Origin: Phycicoccus sonneratiae
GTDB taxonomy: Bacteria > Actinomycetota > Actinomycetes > Actinomycetales > Dermatophilaceae
DNA: 64,000 bases
Reading direction: 5' to 3'
NCBI RefSeq assembly: GCF_016887965.1
Contig: NZ_JAFDVD010000014.1
Coordinates: 1-64,000 of the forward strand
This document shows positions 59,567 through 64,000 of this stretch, piece by piece; position 1 is the stretch's first letter; the number at the start of each line of letters is the position of its first letter. Both the position numbers and the translations under genes were made by a program. The notes below the pieces were generated by a model. It ran no database searches, was not told where the DNA came from, and saw nothing but the letters and a program-made list of their open reading frames with translations.

Positions 59567-61296
59567 GCGACCTCCTCCATCGCCTGCTGGCTCTCGACGA
59601 TCTCGACGTACGTGGGGCAGGAGCCGAGCAGCTCCTCGTGGGTGCCGACGCCGACGACCGCGCCGTCCTCGAGGACGACGACCTGGTCGGCGTGGACGAT
59701 GCTCGAGACGCGCTGGGCGACGACGACGACCGTGGCCTCCCGGGTGACCGGCCGCAGGGCGGCCCGCAGCCGGGCGTCGGTGGCGACGTCGAGCGCCGAG
59801 AAGGCGTCGTCGAAGAGGTAGACGGCCGGTCGCCGGACGAGGGCCCGGGCGATGGCCAGCCGCTGGCGCTGCCCGCCGCTGACGTTGGTGCCGCCCTGGG
59901 AGATCGGGGCGTCGAGGCCCCCGGGCATCTCGCGGACGAAGTCCTCGGCCTGGGCGATGCGCAGCGCCGCCCAGAGGTCGTCGTCGGTGGCGTCGGCGTC
60001 GCCGTGGCGCAGGTTGCTCGCGACCGTGCCGCTGAAGAGGTAGGGGCGCTGGGGCACGAGCCCGATGTGCCGCCAGAGGTCCTCGAGCTCGGCGTCCCGG
60101 ACGTCGACGCCGCCGAGCAGCACGGCCCCGCCGGTGACGTCGTGCAGCCGGGGGACGAGGCCGACAAGGGTGGTCTTGCCGGCGCCGGTCGACCCGATGA
60201 CGGCGGTCGTCGTGCCGGGCCGGGCGGTGAACGAGACCTCGCGGAGGACCGGCTCGTCGGCGCCGGGGTAGGCGAAGGTCGCGGCCCGCAGCTCGAGCTC
60301 GACCGGGCCGGCAGGGATCGCGACGGGGTCGGTGGCCGGCCGCACCGACGAGGAGGTGTCGAGCACCTCGACGATGCGCCCGGCCGAGACGGTGGCGCGC
60401 GGGATCATCATCGACATGAAGGTCGCCATCATCACGGACATGAGGATCTGGATGAGGTAGGACATGAACGCCGTCAGCGCCCCGACCTGCATGGCGCCGG
60501 AGTCGACGCGGTGCGCACCGAACCAGATGACGGCGACGGTCGAGAGGTTGAAGACGACCATGACGATCGGGAAGGCGAGCGCCATGAGCCGGCCGACGGC
60601 CAGCGCGGTGCCGGTGTAGGTGCGGTTCGCCTCGCCGAAGCGCTCGCGCTCGACGTCCTCGCGGACGAAGGCCCGCACGACCCGGATGCCGGTGATCTGT
60701 TCGCGCAGGATGCGGTTGACGGTGTCGACGGCCTTCTGCATCGCCCGGAAGTGCGGCACCATCCGGCTGATGACGAGGCCGACCGACAGGCCGAGCAGGG
60801 GCACGGCGACCGCGACGAGCCACGAGAGGCCGATGTCCTCGCGCAGGGCCATGAAGACGCCGCCGACCATCATGATCGGCGCCGAGACCATGATCGCGAG
60901 CCCCATGTAAACGACCTGCTGGACCTGGGTGACGTCGTTCGTCGAGCGGCTGATGAGCGTCGGGGCGCCGAACGAGGAGACCTCGCGGGCCGAGAACGAG
61001 CCGACCCGGGAGAAGACGGCCGCGCGCACGTCGCGCCCGAGGGAGGCCGAGGTGAGGGCGGCGATGCGCGTGGCGGCGATCGTCGCGACGACCTGGAGCA
61101 GCGAGACGCCGAGCATCCACGTCCCGGCGGTGACGATGAAGCCGGTGTCCCCGACCGCGACCCCCTCGTCGATGATCCGGCCGTTGAGGCTCGGCAGGTA
61201 GAGCGAGGCCAGGGTGCCGGCGAGCTGGAGGACGAGCAGCAGCGTCAGCGGGCCGGCGTAGGGCCGCAGGTGGGTGCGGACGAGGCGGAGCAGCAT
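59563..61296 (-). CDS. ABC transporter ATP-binding/permease, first subunit
   Basis: 577 residues, same fold as its partner. Walker A GSTGAGKTT, signature VSGGQRQ, Walker B VYLFDDAFSALD (Asp replaces the catalytic Glu, so this site is probably degenerate). That pattern, one degenerate and one normal site, is the hallmark of heterodimeric multidrug exporters. ATG 61296 overlaps the TetR stop. Under TetR control, so likely induced by its substrate. Confidence 0.93.
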   Translation of the reverse strand: MLLRLVRTHLRPYAGPLTLLLVLQLAGTLASLYLPSLNGRIIDEGVAVGDTGFIVTAGTWMLGVSLLQVVATIAATRIAALTSASLGRDVRAAVFSRVGSFSAREVSSFGAPTLISRSTNDVTQVQQVVYMGLAIMVSAPIMMVGGVFMALREDIGLSWLVAVAVPLLGLSVGLVISRMVPHFRAMQKAVDTVNRILREQITGIRVVRAFVREDVERERFGEANRTYTGTALAVGRLMALAFPIVMVVFNLSTVAVIWFGAHRVDSGAMQVGALTAFMSYLIQILMSVMMATFMSMMIPRATVSAGRIVEVLDTSSSVRPATDPVAIPAGPVELELRAATFAYPGADEPVLREVSFTARPGTTTAVIGSTGAGKTTLVGLVPRLHDVTGGAVLLGGVDVRDAELEDLWRHIGLVPQRPYLFSGTVASNLRHGDADATDDDLWAALRIAQAEDFVREMPGGLDAPISQGGTNVSGGQRQRLAIARALVRRPAVYLFDDAFSALDVATDARLRAALRPVTREATVVVVAQRVSSIVHADQVVVLEDGAVVGVGTHEELLGSCPTYVEIVESQQAMEEVA

Positions 61297-61889
61297 CAGG
61301 TGCCCTTCCGGTCGGTGTGGTGACGGGTGCCGTCGAGGACGACGGAGACGATCTCGGCGGCGTCGAGCCGGCCGGTGGACATCAGCGGGTGGACGCTCGA
61401 GAGGGTGAGCAGCTGGAGGAGGCTGACGACCTCGTCCACGGGGCGCCGCAGGGACGAGGCGTCGGACCCGACGAGGTCGGTGAAGGCGGAGTCGACGGCG
61501 GGGTCGGTGCGGCCGCGGCGGCGCTTGGCGTCGACCGGGGCCGGGGCGCCCGCGTGGTGGAGTACCGAGATGAGCCCGACGACGCGCTCGACGTGGCGCT
61601 GCATCACGGCCACGCCGGCGACGAGCCGCTCGTCGAGGCTGAGGGTGGTGTCGATGCCGCGCAGCTCGGCGACGGCGGGAGTGGAATCGAACACGGCTGC
61701 GACACAGGCCTGCACGAGCTCGTCCTTGGTGCCGAAGGCGCGGAACAGGGTGCCCTCCGCGATGCCGGCGGCCTCGGCGACCTGCTTGGTCGTCAGGGTC
61801 GTGCCGTGCTCGCGGAGGAGCGGGATGGCCACCTCGACGAGCGCCGTGCGGCGGTCCTCGGGGCTCATGGCGGGGGCTCGGGGGGTCAC
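61296..61889 (-). CDS. TetR-family repressor
   Basis: 197 residues. N-terminal HTH (LTTKQVAEAAGIAEGTLFRAFGTKDELVQA) and a divergent ligand-binding domain. GTG 61889 is supported by TATGAT 8 nt upstream; ATG 61868 is the other choice. The promoter holds a palindrome between -35 and -10, so the protein probably represses itself and the two downstream exporter genes. Confidence 0.91.
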   Translation of the reverse strand: MTPRAPAMSPEDRRTALVEVAIPLLREHGTTLTTKQVAEAAGIAEGTLFRAFGTKDELVQACVAAVFDSTPAVAELRGIDTTLSLDERLVAGVAVMQRHVERVVGLISVLHHAGAPAPVDAKRRRGRTDPAVDSAFTDLVGSDASSLRRPVDEVVSLLQLLTLSSVHPLMSTGRLDAAEIVSVVLDGTRHHTDRKGT

Positions 61890-61897
61890 GAGCGTCG

Positions 61898-61926
61898 ATC
61901 ATAAATGAGTGAGCACTCACTCACAA
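61898..61926 (-). promoter_or_regulatory. TetR promoter with embedded operator
   Basis: On the minus strand: -35 TTGTGA (61921-61926), 17-nt spacer, -10 TATGAT (61898-61903). TGAGTGAG-CA-CTCACTCA (61906-61923) overlaps the spacer and the -35. GTG lies 8 nt after the -10, so the mRNA is leaderless. The dyad matches the usual TetR operator size. Confidence 0.8.
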
Positions 61927-61945
61927 GCGGTTTCCGGACACGCGG

Positions 61946-62017
61946 CGGCCCCGCCCTCGGTGGCAGGGAGGTGAGGGCGGGGCCGTCCGGCCGCAGGGCG
62001 GACGGGGAAGGTTCCCC
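61946..62017. other. Clustered hairpins in the intergenic region
   Basis: A 13-bp perfect stem (CGGCCCCGCCCTC 61946-61958; complement 61973-61985, loop 14 nt), then GTCCG/CGGAC, then GGGGAAGGTTCCCC (62004-62017). Could be a structured leader RNA or simply dense dyads in a divergent promoter region; no known riboswitch class is recognised. Confidence 0.5.
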
Positions 62018-62064
62018 GACAGGGATTTTCCGATCCGCGGCAGGGCTCATCCTGTCGGCGCGTC

Positions 62065-62080
62065 ATGCCCCGTGGGGCAT
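62065..62080. repeat. Short hairpin ATGCCCC/GGGGCAT
   Basis: 7-bp stem with a 2-nt loop, in the same intergenic region. Part of the cluster of dyads before the CRP-like site. Confidence 0.5.
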
Positions 62081-62097
62081 CGGCGCGCCGCCACCCG

Positions 62098-62115
62098 ATG
62101 TGACGCGCGTCACAT
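62098..62115. promoter_or_regulatory. CRP/GlxR-type binding site
   Basis: ATGTGACGCGCGTCACAT is a perfect 18-bp palindrome and contains the consensus TGTGA-N6-TCACA exactly. It lies about 65 bases before the acidic secreted-protein gene, a position suited to activation or repression by a cAMP-dependent regulator. Confidence 0.75.
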
Positions 62116-62178
62116 GGAGCGCGCCGGCACCGGCCGTCTTCTCATCCCTGTCTCATCACCGGCTGGGAGGATGCACGG

Positions 62179-62613
62179 GTGTCCCGTCGAGCCCTCGCCG
62201 TCGCGCTGCTCGCGCTCGTCGCGGCGGTCACCCTCGGCGGTGTCGCCCTGGCCTCGACGCTGGCCCCACCGTCGGACGCCCCGCTCGGCGACCCGGTCCT
62301 CGTCGAGCCCACCCCGGGCGGCAGCCCGGCCCCCACGACGCAGCCCACCGCGGGCTCCGGCGACACCCCGTCGCCGGGTCCGAGCCCCTCGGCCGGCGCG
62401 CCGACGGCCACCCCTCGCCCGTCGGGCGAGGCCACCCGACCCGCCTCCCCCGTCCCCGTCGACCCTCCGCCGCCCCGCTCCAGCGACGACGACGACGACG
62501 ACGGTGACGGTGACGACGACGGGGAGGAGCGCGACGACCGGGACGACCACGGCGACGAGGACGACGGCGACCACCGCGGTCCCGGCGGTGGGGACGACGA
62601 TGACGACGACTGA
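62179..62613 (+). CDS. Acidic secreted protein
   Basis: 144 residues. Signal peptide (about 1-28), then a Thr/Pro/Ser-rich stretch, and finally an Asp-rich, weakly repetitive tail (DDDDDDGDGDDDGEERDDRD in outline, ending GGGDDDDDD). The tail probably binds cations such as calcium. GTG 62179 has GGGAGG 9-10 nt upstream. It overlaps the sensor kinase by 14 bases, so the two are co-expressed; the tail could be a sensed ligand buffer. Confidence 0.75.
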   Translation: MSRRALAVALLALVAAVTLGGVALASTLAPPSDAPLGDPVLVEPTPGGSPAPTTQPTAGSGDTPSPGPSPSAGAPTATPRPSGEATRPASPVPVDPPPPRSSDDDDDDGDGDDDGEERDDRDDHGDEDDGDHRGPGGGDDDDDD

Positions 62614-64000
62614 CCCGGCACCCCGGGTGCGGCGCACCCCGAGCGTGCGGACCAAGGTGGTCGCGACCGTCGTCGCGCTCGTGCTCCTGGCCCTGGCGGC
62701 CGGGGGCGTCGCGACCTGGGCCATCCAGCGCCGCCAGGCCGACGAGCGCATCGACCGCAACCTCACCCGCTCGGTCGCGCAGCTGCGCCAGACCGCCTCG
62801 AGCACCACCGAGGGAGGGGTGCCGGAGGCGCTGCGCCGGGCGCTCCAGCAGACGGTGCCGTTGCCGGCCGAGGGGATGATGGGCCTCGTCGACGGTCGCC
62901 CCACCTGGTACGCCCCGCGAACCGTGCCGCTGCGGCTCGAGGACGACCCCCGGCTCGTCGCGGCCCTCGCCGGCGTGCCGACCGACCGGTCCCGCCTGAC
63001 GACGGTCACGACGAGCCGCACCACGTACCGGGTGGCGACCGTCCCGGTCCGGGTCGACGGTGACGCGCGCCTCGGCCTCTACGTCCTCGCCGCGGACCGC
63101 GACGCCGAGCTCGACGCCCTCGCGGCGACGTGGCGCACCTACGCCCTCGTCGCGCTCGGGGCCCTCGCGGTCGTGGCGGTCGCCGGCTCGATGGTGCTGC
63201 GGCGACTGCTGCGCCCCCTCGACGACCTGCGCGAAACGGCCCAGCGCATCACCGACACCGACCTCTCAGAGCGGATCCCGGTGCGCGGCACCGACGACGT
63301 CGCCGAGCTGACCCGGACGGTCAACGCGATGCTCGACCGCCTCGAGACCTCCATCGACGGACAGCGCCGGCTCCTCGACGACGTCGGGCACGAGCTGCGC
63401 ACCCCGCTGACCGTCATCGGCGGGCACCTCGAGGTGATGGACCGCAGAGACCCCACGGACGTCGCCGCGACTCGCGAGCTGACCCTCGACGAGGTGCAGC
63501 GGATGCGGCTGCTCGTCGACGACCTGCTCGTGCTCGCCCGGACCGAGCGCCCCGACTTCGTCCGCCGCGCACCGACGCGCATCGGGGTGCTCACCGACGA
63601 CGTCCTCGACAAGGCCCGGATGCTGGGGCCGCGGGTGTGGGTCGTCGGCGAGCGCGTCGACGTCGAGTGCGACGTCGACCCGGTGCGCCTCACCCAGGCC
63701 TGGCTCCAGCTCGCCGAGAACGCCGTCAGCTACTCGGAGCCGGGGTCGCGGGTGACCATCGGTTCCTCCCTCGCGGGAAACCGGTTGCGGCTGAGGGTGA
63801 CCGACGAGGGACGCGGCATCGACCCGGAGGACGTCGACCGCGTCTTCGAACGCTTCGTGCGGGGCCGGAGCGTCGTGGACGCGGGCATCCCCGGGTCCGG
63901 GCTCGGGCTCGCGATCGTCGCCGCGATCGCCGCGGGGCACGGGGGCACCGTCGACCTGTCGTCGACGCCGGGCCGGGGCACGACGGTCGTCCTCGACCTG
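62600..64000 (+). CDS. Sensor histidine kinase (partial, runs off the end)
   Basis: 467 residues visible with no stop before the window end. Two membrane helices flank an extracellular domain of about 100 residues; HAMP follows (LRPLDDLRETAQRITDTDLSERI), then HisKA with DDVGHELRTPL (His264), and HATPase with N box AENAVSY, G1 DEGRGID and G2 GSGLGLAIV. The C-terminus is missing by only a few residues. Starts inside the previous gene. The partner response regulator is not in the window and may lie just downstream. Confidence 0.92.
   Translation, partial: MTTTDPAPRVRRTPSVRTKVVATVVALVLLALAAGGVATWAIQRRQADERIDRNLTRSVAQLRQTASSTTEGGVPEALRRALQQTVPLPAEGMMGLVDGRPTWYAPRTVPLRLEDDPRLVAALAGVPTDRSRLTTVTTSRTTYRVATVPVRVDGDARLGLYVLAADRDAELDALAATWRTYALVALGALAVVAVAGSMVLRRLLRPLDDLRETAQRITDTDLSERIPVRGTDDVAELTRTVNAMLDRLETSIDGQRRLLDDVGHELRTPLTVIGGHLEVMDRRDPTDVAATRELTLDEVQRMRLLVDDLLVLARTERPDFVRRAPTRIGVLTDDVLDKARMLGPRVWVVGERVDVECDVDPVRLTQAWLQLAENAVSYSEPGSRVTIGSSLAGNRLRLRVTDEGRGIDPEDVDRVFERFVRGRSVVDAGIPGSGLGLAIVAAIAAGHGGTVDLSSTPGRGTTVVLDL

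Overview
The window comes from the chromosome of a very GC-rich actinomycete. The evidence is the whole gene content: Lsr2, ClpC, an actinobacterial-type inositol-1-phosphate synthase with its PadR regulator, DisA, bacterial NHEJ genes, DUF305/LVIVD and CGNR proteins, and a mycothiol-type maleylpyruvate isomerase fold. A placement in Micrococcales (Intrasporangiaceae-like) is an inference and was not tested. Many genes have no Shine-Dalgarno sequence and instead carry a -10-like hexamer 6-8 nt before the start codon, the usual picture of leaderless actinobacterial mRNAs.

Layout. 0.1-7.8 kb: ino1 and a PadR regulator (minus strand), a 495-bp palindrome-rich gap, then penicillin-binding protein - GT87-type membrane protein - rpsF - ssb - rpsR - rplI, matching the Mycobacterium tuberculosis Rv0046c-Rv0056 order but without dnaB. 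7.8-21 kb: radA-disA-mutY, a secreted acid phosphatase, MOSC protein, LVIVD/DUF305 pair, an Fpg/Nei glycosylase, small secreted and hypothetical proteins, a CGNR regulator and clpC. 21-29 kb: argA-type acetyltransferase, a surface metalloprotease-like protein, and a double-strand-break repair district (Ku, SPFH protein, TOPRIM protein, stand-alone ATP ligase, stand-alone LigD-type polymerase). 29-33 kb: FhuF-like Fe-S protein, lsr2, a small membrane protein, lysS and an AAA ATPase.

33-49 kb is a myo-inositol catabolic island: IolI-like, IolE-like, an IolG-family dehydrogenase, a Usp protein, a CUT2-type sugar ABC importer, iolD, an IolH-like protein, a GntR regulator, then iolC - aldolase - iolB - iolG - iolA. 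Four similar operator-like sequences (core close to AATGTCCTRACATT) sit in front of its transcription units, so one GntR protein probably controls the whole set. Import, oxidation to inosose, dehydration, ring hydrolysis, isomerisation, phosphorylation, aldol cleavage and CoA-acylating oxidation are all represented.

49-64 kb: an ABC exporter divergent from a NarL-type two-component system, an extradiol dioxygenase, a maleylpyruvate-isomerase-like protein, a dienelactone hydrolase, a sodium:solute symporter with a small membrane partner, a TetR-controlled heterodimeric ABC exporter, and an acidic secreted protein overlapping a sensor kinase that runs off the end of the window. Intergenic space holds two families of structured repeats (four copies at 9.3 and 21.9 kb; two copies at 28.8 and 29.2 kb), several strong terminators, and two G/C homopolymer tracts (about 1-100 and 48,948-49,100) that look like sequence-quality artefacts. 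No CRISPR array, insertion sequence, prophage or complete tRNA/rRNA gene was found.
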